Below, piece after piece: positions 42,895-51,322 of a stretch of 64,000 nucleotides of DNA. Both the position numbers and the translations under genes were made by a program. Within the stretch, counting starts at the first letter, position 1. Each line of letters starts with the position of its first letter. The notes under the pieces were generated by a model. It saw only the letters and a program-made list of their open reading frames with translations, searched no databases and was not told the origin of the DNA. The DNA is from CAWCON01 sp963797185 (GTDB lineage Bacteria > Patescibacteriota > Saccharimonadia > Saccharimonadales > UBA4665): NCBI GenBank assembly GCA_963797185.1, contig CAWCON010000001.1, positions 62,001-126,000 of the forward strand. Direction: 5' to 3'.

Positions 42895-43857
42895 ATGCCC
42901 ACTAAACCTCCACTCGTTTCCGTTATAATGACCATTTATAATAATGCCGATTATCTGCGAGCGGCAATTGATAGCATTCTGGAGCAGAGCTTCGGTGACT
43001 ACGAGTTCATTATTATCGATGACGGATCCAAAGATAACAGTTCAACCATAGTAAGTACCTACAAAGATAAACGTATACGTTTTACTTCTCGGCCAAACAA
43101 AGGACTTCCCGCTTCGCTCAACGAAGGCATTGCCATGGCGACCGGTAAGTATATTGCTCGCCAGGACGCAGATGATATATCGGTACATGATCGGTTTCAA
43201 AAGCAGGTAGCTTGGCTGGAGAAGCACCCAGAGGTAGGATTGCTAGGCACCAACTATTTAGAAATGGATGCCCAAGGGGAATTAATTAAAGTCAGAAATG
43301 TTTTTACCCAACCCGATGATCTAAAGCTAACTCTTGTCTTCTCGAATCAATTTGCACACGGCTCGGTTATGCTGAGGAGTAGTTTGCTGAAAAAAGTTGG
43401 ACAATATAATGAGACTATAAGCAGTGCGCAAGATTATGATTTATGGACCCGAATATCGCGCGTTAGTCCTGTTTATAATCTAAAAGATACTCTATACCAC
43501 TGGCGTTTATACGATGCCGGTTTTAGTTCAAAAAATCCCGGGATTACGGAAGACCAGGCCGAGACAGTGCGCCGCCGTGAGTTCGATCATTTTTGTAACC
43601 ATATCAATGAATATAAGTTGCTAAGCTGGCATCCCTTATCGACACAGCAAGGTATGAAGAAGTATTTAGAAATGAAGAGTACCCTTTATCGAGAAATGGC
43701 ACTGCAATATGCCTACCACGGTTACCGTCGTTACGCAATTCCAGTATCGGTTGTCGCCATAATGTATGCACCATGGCTTAAGAAGCCCTACATTTTCATG
43801 TATAGTTTCTTGTTTCGAAAAAAAGCAGTTCGGCAACTGCCGTACGATTACGTCTAG
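42895..43857 (+). CDS. Glycosyltransferase family 2
   Basis: A 320-aa GT2 of the WcaA type. Motifs: VSVIMTIYNNADYLRAAIDS, FIIIDDGSKDNS, GLPASLNEGIAMATGKYIAR with QDADD as the metal site, and the late QDYDLWTRI. The family catalyses transfer of a sugar onto a lipid-linked glycan. It lies 29 bases after the ABC ATPase with a GAGGA SD. Donor and acceptor are not readable. Confidence 0.88.
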   Translation: MPTKPPLVSVIMTIYNNADYLRAAIDSILEQSFGDYEFIIIDDGSKDNSSTIVSTYKDKRIRFTSRPNKGLPASLNEGIAMATGKYIARQDADDISVHDRFQKQVAWLEKHPEVGLLGTNYLEMDAQGELIKVRNVFTQPDDLKLTLVFSNQFAHGSVMLRSSLLKKVGQYNETISSAQDYDLWTRISRVSPVYNLKDTLYHWRLYDAGFSSKNPGITEDQAETVRRREFDHFCNHINEYKLLSWHPLSTQQGMKKYLEMKSTLYREMALQYAYHGYRRYAIPVSVVAIMYAPWLKKPYIFMYSFLFRKKAVRQLPYDYV

Positions 43858-43910
43858 ATCTGGGCCAAGTCTGGGAAAGTGCCATACTACCCGCTATAAT
43901 ACGTATAACA

Positions 43911-44564
43911 ATGGCGAAAAAATCCACAATTGATACGGCAACAAAGGAAGTTTGGTTGCTAACGGGAGGCAGTGGTCGGCTGGGAAGAGAGTTGCAGAAA
44001 CTAAGAACATTTAATGCACCAACGCATCAAGAAATGGATATCACTGGTTCTATGCAGCCACGTGACTGCTCGCTTGTCCTGCATGCCGCTGCCTATACCG
44101 CCGTTGATCAAGCTGAAACAGATACCGAAGAATGCTTTAGAATCAACGTAGGCGGTACGGCGCGACTCGCTAACTTGTACCGGTCAGTACCATTCGTATA
44201 TATCTCAAGCGAACACGCTTTTCACCCAATCAATATGTACTGTGCTTCTAAATTTGCGGCCGAAGAAGTAGTAGCCGCCACGTGTTCAAAATATTTAATT
44301 ATTCGCACGCTATTCAAGCCGCGTCCATACCCATTCGACAATGCCTGGCAGGATCAAATGACCCAAGGCGATTACACTGATACGATTGCCAAATTGCTGC
44401 TTGAGGCCATAGATGCGTGGGATAAGCGTACTTCTAAAAGCATACTAGTTGGCACCGGACGTAAGTCCATATATGATCTTGCCAAGCAGACAGTACCAAG
44501 CGTGCGGCCAAGCTCTAGACTAGATTATCCTGGATTAGCCAAACGACCGGCAGACTATAGGTGA
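43911..44564 (+). CDS. Shortened dTDP-4-dehydrorhamnose reductase-like (RfbD-like) protein
   Basis: A 217-aa NAD(P)-binding short-chain protein. It begins after about 14 residues with WLLTGGSGRLGRELQKL and has VLHAAAYTAVDQAETDTEEC, like RfbD. The catalytic pair is kept as MYCASKFAAEEV (Y and K). About 18 residues normally between the STDYVFDG segment and this pair are missing (here ISSEHAFHPINMYCAS), as is part of the substrate domain. It may be a rebuilt enzyme or a decayed paralogue of the complete rfbD at 61946-62797. The gene ends 11 bases before the methyltransferase fusion. Confidence 0.72.
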   Translation: MAKKSTIDTATKEVWLLTGGSGRLGRELQKLRTFNAPTHQEMDITGSMQPRDCSLVLHAAAYTAVDQAETDTEECFRINVGGTARLANLYRSVPFVYISSEHAFHPINMYCASKFAAEEVVAATCSKYLIIRTLFKPRPYPFDNAWQDQMTQGDYTDTIAKLLLEAIDAWDKRTSKSILVGTGRKSIYDLAKQTVPSVRPSSRLDYPGLAKRPADYR

Positions 44565-44575
44565 AAAGGTAAATT

Positions 44576-46063
44576 ATGCGTACGCGCGACTATACAATCA
44601 AGGAAGGCTATCGAATCAGGGGGAAACATACCCCCCATATTGATAAGCAGTTCACGGGTATGGTCTTCCAACCCTATGTGTATGCATTGGCGGAATTCCT
44701 TATACAAAGAGGCGACTTTAAATATCTGATTGATATCGGGGCGGGTGACGGAGAGAGAATACGGAAGCTAAACTTAGTAAATGTAAACGTTATTGCCATT
44801 GACCAAGCAATGAACGGTGAAGTGTTGCAAAAAAACTTACCACAGGCCCAATTCATAAATTTCGACCCAGAAAAGGGACTTCCGTCTATATCTGAGGATA
44901 TATTAAAAGACGCCGTGGTGGTGTCTTCCGGTGTTATCGAACAAATTACTGAACCGCACCAGTATCTGATGGGATTATCGCATCTATCAAAAGTTGCCCC
45001 ATTTGTGCTCATTGCTACCGCCGATCGTACTAGATTCAGAGGACCAGAAGATTTTGGACCACCAGTTGATACGTCTCATGTTCGAGAGTGGACGATTGAT
45101 GAGTTTTACTCATTGCTCACGAACTACCGGATAGATTGCAGGATAGGGCATACCGTTAGTAATAACGAAGAAGAATTCAAAGGCACGACGTTAGCTATAA
45201 GCGGCACTCAAGCCATGCCAAGACTCAGCAGTAAGTTAGAAACGGTTTTGGCGATCATGTCAGCGTATAACGAAGAAGATATTATTGAACAATCCATTAC
45301 ACATCTTATCGGGCAGGGAGTGGCAGTACACGTACTCGATAATTGGTCGATCGACACGACCTTCGAAATCATCAAAAAGTTAGCTGCTGAGCACAAGAAC
45401 GTAACCTATGAGAGATTCCCGGCGAGCAAACCAAAAGTACCTGCCTACGAATGGCAGAAGATCCTCGCTAGAGTTGAAGAGCTCGCTGTCGCCTGCAATT
45501 ACGACTGGGTACTTCATTATGATTCTGACGAACTGCGCATATCTCCCTGGAGGAATGTCACACTTCAGCAGGCCCTAACCTTTGTAAGCCAATGCGGTTA
45601 CAATGCAGTCGACTTTACCGTAGCTGACTTTCGACCGACCAAGGACGGTTATGACGGTAAGGTTCACCCGGATAATTTTTTCCATAACTTTGAATTTACG
45701 AGGTCGTCAGGGAATTTTGTGCAGGTAAAAGGCTGGAAGAATATTGGTCCAGTGAATTTAGTCAACAATGGTGGACACATGGTTGAATTTGACGGTCGAA
45801 GAATATTTCCGTACAAGTTTATCAATAAACATTATCCTCTTCGCTCGGTTGCGCAAGCAAAACGCAAGATTTTCAAAGATCGCAAGCCTAGGTTCGTGTC
45901 GGCTGAGCGAAAAATTGGTATGCATATCCATTACGATACCTTCAAAGAGGAGGATAGTTATATTTGGAATGAGGCTTTTCTTAAAAAATATACGCCCGCA
46001 TATTTTTATACAGAATATATGGTTGAATTACTAAGCGGCATAGGCATAAAGGTGGAAGATTAA
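44576..46063 (+). CDS. Methyltransferase-glycosyltransferase fusion
   Basis: A 495-aa two-domain protein. Residues about 30-215 form a class I SAM methyltransferase-like domain with motif I YLIDIGAGDGERIRKL and VVSSGVIEQITEPHQYLMGL. Residues about 220-495 form a GT2-like domain with VLAIMSAYNEEDIIEQSITH, LDNWSIDTTFEIIKKL and the metal-type HYDSDELR. The second domain resembles glycosyltransferase-like proteins that act on surface glycans. The combination suggests adding and methylating a terminal sugar, which would suit the end-recognising Wzt domain nearby. The order is read directly; the role is inferred. Confidence 0.7.
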   Translation: MRTRDYTIKEGYRIRGKHTPHIDKQFTGMVFQPYVYALAEFLIQRGDFKYLIDIGAGDGERIRKLNLVNVNVIAIDQAMNGEVLQKNLPQAQFINFDPEKGLPSISEDILKDAVVVSSGVIEQITEPHQYLMGLSHLSKVAPFVLIATADRTRFRGPEDFGPPVDTSHVREWTIDEFYSLLTNYRIDCRIGHTVSNNEEEFKGTTLAISGTQAMPRLSSKLETVLAIMSAYNEEDIIEQSITHLIGQGVAVHVLDNWSIDTTFEIIKKLAAEHKNVTYERFPASKPKVPAYEWQKILARVEELAVACNYDWVLHYDSDELRISPWRNVTLQQALTFVSQCGYNAVDFTVADFRPTKDGYDGKVHPDNFFHNFEFTRSSGNFVQVKGWKNIGPVNLVNNGGHMVEFDGRRIFPYKFINKHYPLRSVAQAKRKIFKDRKPRFVSAERKIGMHIHYDTFKEEDSYIWNEAFLKKYTPAYFYTEYMVELLSGIGIKVED

Positions 46064-46064
46064 C

Positions 46065-49000
46065 ATGGGTCATAAAGACAATCATCACAAGCAATATCTT
46101 GAGTCGCAACTCGAAATTGCACAACAAGAACTGAGTCTTATTAAATCTTCACGGGGCTATCGATTAATAAGGTCAGTCGGTTACGCTAAAAATCAGTTAA
46201 AACAAGCTCCACTGAAATTCCCCGCCAAAGTTGCTAAGAAAATCCTGAAACCCAATAAGCAGTATGTAACCCAGATAACCAACAACATTATCTCCACCGA
46301 GGATTTACAAACCCAGTATAAACAGTGGATTATCTTTAATGAGCCCGACCAAACGGAATTGGATATTCAAAAAAGACTAGCCGACAATTTTCCTCAAAAG
46401 CCAATCATTAGTATTGTTACGCCGGTATTTAATCCACCTCTTGAAATACTGCGCAGTCTGATCGAATCAGTCCTCAACCAAACCTATCCGTATTTTGAGC
46501 TTTGTCTAGGAAATTTCGGTACAAGCCCCGATGTTGATGCCCTGATTAAGGAATACTGCGCTAAGGACAAACGAATTAAAACCTGGACCTTTCCAAATAA
46601 AGGTATTGCCACCAACTCGAACGAGATCCTGAAAGAGGCCGTTGGCGATTACATTGCTTTACTCGATCACGACGACACACTGTCGCCAGATGCTTTGTTT
46701 GAGAACGCTAAAATGATCAACCAGGCCGACTATGACTTTATCTATTCTGACAAAGACAAGATCGATGAAGCCGGTCATCGTTTTGAGCCATTCTTTAAAC
46801 CAGATTGGTCACCCGAGGTAATGCTCAACGCTAATTACTTAACTCATCTAAATGTTATGAAAACCTCATTGGTAACAAAAGTTGGTGGCTGGAGTTCTGA
46901 CACGGATGGTGCTCAGGATTGGGACCTTTTCTTTAAGGTTATTGAGGTCTCAAAACTAGTCGGACATATACCAAAAGTGCTCTATCACTGGAGAGTTATT
47001 AGCACGTCAACCGCTATGTCAATCGATACCAAGCCGTATGCACTTGAGGGTCAGCGTCGAGCAGTAGACAAATATATGGCAGACCGGGGCATAAATGCTA
47101 CGAGTTATCATGTCGGAGCCGAACTGTTACTAAAGTGGTCAAAGGCCTCAAACGATCCTCTCGTTATCGTTTATTCCTCATCCTATGCTTCGTTACTTCG
47201 TTTTCTTAGTCAATTAATAACTGCTTCTAAGGATCCTGAGGTCAATCATTTCCACTACGCAGTGTTGATGGACTATACGGTACAGATTGATGCGGGTATG
47301 TGCCCAGACAATGTTAAGTTTATAAGTTATAAGCACGGCAACTATGCTTTAGCGCTCAAGGAGCTTCTAAAGAACAGCTCAAAGAAAAACGTTGTCATTG
47401 TTGACGACCGAATTAATCCAACCTCATTATTAAATACCCCAATCGAAGAGCTTACTGGCTGGTTGGATATTAAGGGTGTCAAAGCGGTCAGCCCAAGAGT
47501 AGTTGAGCCTAACTCTAAAACAGCCATTGACTGTGGTGCTTTTATTACCCGTAAAGGCATAAAGCCTATCTTCGAAGGATCGGTGCCTTATCACCAAACT
47601 CCAATTGGCAATATTGAATGGGTCAGGGATCTAACGGTTCTGTCACACGTATATTTTTTAAGTAAACCCACCGATCTTGTTGAGGCTCTCGATTTTGTCG
47701 TTAAGTTTCACTGCGATGACCGTTATGTTCACACAGCTCTCCAGCTTCGTTTGGCTAAAGACGGCCGTTTGGTATTTAACCCGAAGGTGTATATAGAACT
47801 GGCGCCAGATTCCCAAATTGACCAAGAAGATTACTATAATAGCGCCTCCGTCTTGCTTGAAAAACTATTTCCTAAAGATGACCCCTACAACAACCCAAAC
47901 CTGTCGGTTGATAACCCAATGAGATTAGCAACTATTGACCAAACCGAAGACGTTGATGAGATGGGTGACTTTCCGCCAACTGCCTATCAGGAAGAAGCGC
48001 GCAGTCATGCATTCAATATCTCGTTGAGCCATCAGGAAATGCAGGCTAATCTCCAGCACATTACTCAAAGCAATAAACAAAGCATCACTATCCATCACGT
48101 GCTATTTATTCTCCCTGGGTTTGATGCAATTTATGCAGGCCTTAACAATATCTTTAGTTATGCGATTTTTCTTCGAGAGCGTGGCATCAAAATCAGTATG
48201 GCGCTCATCCTTGAAAAGAAGGACCTCCAACGACATATTGAGATAGTGGCAGAAAAATTTCCTGAGCTAGCTCAATCAATTAATTTTCTAGCGGTCACAT
48301 TTGATAGTGCGGATAGTTTGCCGTCATCGGATGTGGCAATCTGCACACAATGGGCAACTGCGTATATCTTAGCTAAATATAACAAAACAAAACGCAAGTG
48401 TTATTTTATTCAGGATAAGGAAGCTAGCTTTTACCCAAAGGGGACGATATCGGCTCTCGTGGAAACTACCTACACCCTTCATTTTTTTGCGCTTGCCAAC
48501 ACGCCTGGTTTACTAAAGTGGTATGAGCAAGATTATGAAGGCCAAGGTGTCATCATTAAATCCAAACTTGCTCTGTCGGGTTATTCGCCTGACCCAAATA
48601 AACAATTCCAAACTCAGAAACCGTACAAAGTTTTCTTCTATGGTCGCCCGAACGAACCACGCAACGCATTTGAACTTGGCATCGCAGCACTCGAGCGATT
48701 AAAACAAAAACTAAAAGACGACGTCGAAATTTACAGCGCTGGCGCTGTCTGGGATCCAGCGGAATATGGGTTAGAAGGGAGCATCATAAGTCTCGGTAAA
48801 ATAGCCTACGACAAGCTGCCGGCTTTTTACCGATCCATGGATATTGGCATGATGTTTATGTTTAGTGGCCATCCGGGTGTTGTTGCTTCTGAGCTGATGG
48901 CGAGTGGCTGCCCCGTAGTGGTTAATCAATATCGCGACGAAACATGGAATAAGTTGTATGAGCACGAAAAAGACTGTATTGTCAGTATCCCGAACGCCTC

Positions 49001-49157
49001 CTCAATCGCAGAGAACTTAGAGCGAGGTTTAACGGACGTTCAACTTCGTCAGACTATCATCCCGAACGCTGTTAAGAAAGTTGCAGAGTTCTATGGTCAT
49101 TATGATGAGTCATGTGAAGCATCGGTTGCCGCTCTCCAAAAAAACATCCAAGATTGA
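46065..49157 (+). CDS. Multidomain glycosyltransferase (GT2 plus WsaF-like GT4)
   Basis: A 1030-aa protein. Residues 1-45 are a coiled helix. About 105-345 is a GT2 domain (IISIVTPVFNPPLEILRSLI, LDHDDTLSPDALF, AQDWDLFFKV). About 350-620 is a less clear middle domain. About 670-1030 is a GT-B domain like the rhamnosyltransferase WsaF (FILPGFDAIYAGLNNIFSYA, VFFYGRPNEPRNAFELGI, MMFMFSGHPGVVASELMASG). Multidomain rhamnan-forming enzymes of this size occur beside rfb genes and Wzm/Wzt exporters. It starts one base after the fusion gene's stop. Confidence 0.8.
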   Translation: MGHKDNHHKQYLESQLEIAQQELSLIKSSRGYRLIRSVGYAKNQLKQAPLKFPAKVAKKILKPNKQYVTQITNNIISTEDLQTQYKQWIIFNEPDQTELDIQKRLADNFPQKPIISIVTPVFNPPLEILRSLIESVLNQTYPYFELCLGNFGTSPDVDALIKEYCAKDKRIKTWTFPNKGIATNSNEILKEAVGDYIALLDHDDTLSPDALFENAKMINQADYDFIYSDKDKIDEAGHRFEPFFKPDWSPEVMLNANYLTHLNVMKTSLVTKVGGWSSDTDGAQDWDLFFKVIEVSKLVGHIPKVLYHWRVISTSTAMSIDTKPYALEGQRRAVDKYMADRGINATSYHVGAELLLKWSKASNDPLVIVYSSSYASLLRFLSQLITASKDPEVNHFHYAVLMDYTVQIDAGMCPDNVKFISYKHGNYALALKELLKNSSKKNVVIVDDRINPTSLLNTPIEELTGWLDIKGVKAVSPRVVEPNSKTAIDCGAFITRKGIKPIFEGSVPYHQTPIGNIEWVRDLTVLSHVYFLSKPTDLVEALDFVVKFHCDDRYVHTALQLRLAKDGRLVFNPKVYIELAPDSQIDQEDYYNSASVLLEKLFPKDDPYNNPNLSVDNPMRLATIDQTEDVDEMGDFPPTAYQEEARSHAFNISLSHQEMQANLQHITQSNKQSITIHHVLFILPGFDAIYAGLNNIFSYAIFLRERGIKISMALILEKKDLQRHIEIVAEKFPELAQSINFLAVTFDSADSLPSSDVAICTQWATAYILAKYNKTKRKCYFIQDKEASFYPKGTISALVETTYTLHFFALANTPGLLKWYEQDYEGQGVIIKSKLALSGYSPDPNKQFQTQKPYKVFFYGRPNEPRNAFELGIAALERLKQKLKDDVEIYSAGAVWDPAEYGLEGSIISLGKIAYDKLPAFYRSMDIGMMFMFSGHPGVVASELMASGCPVVVNQYRDETWNKLYEHEKDCIVSIPNASSIAENLERGLTDVQLRQTIIPNAVKKVAEFYGHYDESCEASVAALQKNIQD

Positions 49158-49166
49158 TATAAAAGT

Positions 49167-50606
49167 TTAGCCGAGATTGAAGTAACGCATGGTCAAAAAG
49201 GCCATAGCTAAAAAGTTAATGGTGGTTACTACCAAAATAGTTCCACCAAGGTAGGCCGGTTTTTTAAAGGTAAGCTTAAATTTAGTGCTTGCAAATACCG
49301 GTATGAGCAATGGAAGAAGTGGCAAGAAGTATCGTCCTTGGATGCCTGCCACTACCGGTGATCTCAAAGGTGTCCATATAATATAAAGAATGCCGGCAAT
49401 CGCGACCACAGAAATGATAAGTGTCGCCATATAAACAGTTTTTGTCTTCAGGTTAAATCGGAACTTTGCCGCTAGCTCAGAGGTTTGCAGTAAACTTAAA
49501 CCGAATATCAAGTAACAGGCAATCACGTTAAAGAGAGGCAACTGATAGCTGATCCATGAGAATACCCCGACAATCGACTGCCAATAGAAATCAGGACTTG
49601 GGGGAACTTTACTACCATTATATATAAAGCTACGAGCCAATATCCTAATGAATCCGAATGGATTATGGGCTAGATATTTTGTCTGGGCTGCTAGGTTAAC
49701 GCTTGGGTCACCTGAATAGTCCAAATTGTAATGTTTAATATGAATAAGTGCATACCAAACGAGCATCAATCCTAGCGTAGCGGACAGAATGTAAGTTATC
49801 CGTAAAAGACGCATTTTGGCTGTTTTGCCTAGTACCAATTTTGGCAAGAACAAAAAAGGTAATATCAAAATAGCGTTTGTTTGTTTTGTTAGTCCAAGCC
49901 CGGCTCCGATGAGAATAATTAGTAAAACCTGATTACGATTCAGGGGCTTACGTTCGCAATAGAGTTTGAGGGCATAGGCAATGGCAATAAAGGCTATGCC
50001 TATAGTCATCACGTCACTTGATAAAGAGGCGGCTTGTTGGAGTGTCATCGGGAAAAGTCCCACCACCACAAAAACCCATTTACCGATCGGTGTTAATCTA
50101 ATAGCGAGATAGACCATCGCTATAAAAGCTAGCAAGTTAAAGAATCTCCCAAGGTACAACATTACAAGGAACGAGGGATAGATAATTCGCCCAATCGTAA
50201 TGCCGATTACTTGTGGGATGTAGGCGATCGGACTATACACGGAAGTTGTATCAAATTGAATAAAACTCTTCTTGTGGGTATTTATTTTTGTGACCAAGTA
50301 ATGGTGGTAGAGTATGCGGGTTGCTTTGCCCCCGTTAATGCTAGTAAACACCAATCCGTTGACGTCCGTTAATAAATCTGTTGGTAAAATGCTCCCGGTG
50401 ATTTTATGTTCCGTCACTGCAAAGATAGAACCGCTGCTGATTTGATAGGCACGGTAGAAATGAGCATTCTCATCGGGAACCATGAGGGGTGGCATCACTA
50501 CTAACATGATGAGTCCAAAAACAGCTGCCGAAATGACAAATAGTTTTTCTGGGCGAGAAAGCATTGTCAGAAATTTCTGTGGTGTAGTAGCAAGCAATTG
50601 TTTCAT
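49167..50606 (-). CDS. DUF2142 family membrane protein
   Basis: A 479-aa protein with about eleven helices. The loop after helix 1 carries PPLMVPDENAHFYRAYQIS, the PDExxH motif that marks DUF2142, a family of putative GT-C glycosyltransferases. The long first loop (to about residue 120) and the late FSWISYQLPLFNVIACYLI helices fit. It converges on the 1030-aa gene with 9 bases between stops. Substrate unknown. Confidence 0.82.
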   Translation of the reverse strand: MKQLLATTPQKFLTMLSRPEKLFVISAAVFGLIMLVVMPPLMVPDENAHFYRAYQISSGSIFAVTEHKITGSILPTDLLTDVNGLVFTSINGGKATRILYHHYLVTKINTHKKSFIQFDTTSVYSPIAYIPQVIGITIGRIIYPSFLVMLYLGRFFNLLAFIAMVYLAIRLTPIGKWVFVVVGLFPMTLQQAASLSSDVMTIGIAFIAIAYALKLYCERKPLNRNQVLLIILIGAGLGLTKQTNAILILPFLFLPKLVLGKTAKMRLLRITYILSATLGLMLVWYALIHIKHYNLDYSGDPSVNLAAQTKYLAHNPFGFIRILARSFIYNGSKVPPSPDFYWQSIVGVFSWISYQLPLFNVIACYLIFGLSLLQTSELAAKFRFNLKTKTVYMATLIISVVAIAGILYIIWTPLRSPVVAGIQGRYFLPLLPLLIPVFASTKFKLTFKKPAYLGGTILVVTTINFLAMAFLTMRYFNLG

Positions 50607-50665
50607 AGATTCTTCAATAGTTTTTCATCCAACCAAGTATGACCATCATAGCCATAATTATAGCG

Positions 50666-50683
50666 TCATACAACCTTGTATGA
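50666..50683. promoter_or_regulatory. Palindromic operator-like site between divergent genes
   Basis: TCATACAA (50666-50673), CC, TTGTATGA (50676-50683): perfect 8-base arms. It sits in the 119-base gap between the DUF2142 gene and the adhesin operon. It overlaps a -10-like TATGAT, and a minus-strand TATAAT lies at about 50657-50662. A dimeric regulator could control both directions. Confidence 0.5.
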
Positions 50684-50725
50684 TAATACCATTTGTGCTT
50701 AAATAGTTTTTACAGGGGATTTGCC

Positions 50726-51322
50726 ATGTCGCAAAAAAGAAAAAAGAAAAAATCATCGAAAGCACCACTCTTCACTATCCTTGCTGCTATCGTAGTTGCG
50801 GGCGGCATTACTACTGTTGCGCTTCTTCACCATACTCCCAAAACTCCCACGACTGCTTCAAAAACCTCTAATCAATCAGCAACAATTAAGTTAACAACCA
50901 ATTCAAGTGATTCCAGTGCTCCTCCCTCAAGTAATCCGGATATTCCAACTCCCACGCCTGTCACTAATGTTCCTGGCGCGACTACTCCACCAGCTTCTTC
51001 GAATGGCCCAACAGCCCCCAGTGGTACGTTTGTCAGCGACTACTCTGCCACCATGAGTACCCAAGAGGACTCATCATGCAACACGACAGTCGGTGCTACT
51101 TGTACGATAACTTTTAAGAATGTAGCAAACGGTAGCACGGTCAGCTTGAGTCCTATGGTTGCAGGCACAAGCAAAGACGCACAAGAAAGTTCTGCAATAT
51201 GGTCTTCGTGGACACCTTCTAGTATTGGGCTGAGCCAAGGAACATGGCAAGTATCAGCAACAGCAACCCTTAATGGAGGAAGCCAGACGACTACATCGCA
51301 AGTCACATTGGATATTTCATAA
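50726..51322 (+). CDS. Membrane-anchored Ser/Thr/Pro-rich exported protein
   Basis: A 198-aa protein starting at ATG 50726 (MSQKRKKKKSSKAP). A very basic cytoplasmic tip precedes one helix (about residues 15-38). Then comes a linker of about 70 residues rich in Thr, Ser, Pro and Asn, a likely wall-spanning stalk. The end (about 115-198) is a small beta-type domain with two Cys (CNTTVGATCTITFKNVANGS). Its stop overlaps the start of the adhesin gene (TAATG), so the two are co-expressed. It may help display the adhesin. Confidence 0.65.
   Translation: MSQKRKKKKSSKAPLFTILAAIVVAGGITTVALLHHTPKTPTTASKTSNQSATIKLTTNSSDSSAPPSSNPDIPTPTPVTNVPGATTPPASSNGPTAPSGTFVSDYSATMSTQEDSSCNTTVGATCTITFKNVANGSTVSLSPMVAGTSKDAQESSAIWSSWTPSSIGLSQGTWQVSATATLNGGSQTTTSQVTLDIS

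Noticed and set aside
43042..43227. Minus-strand frame in the GT2 gene, and many similar antisense frames
   Set aside because: They mirror strong coding sequence on the other strand and lack start signals.
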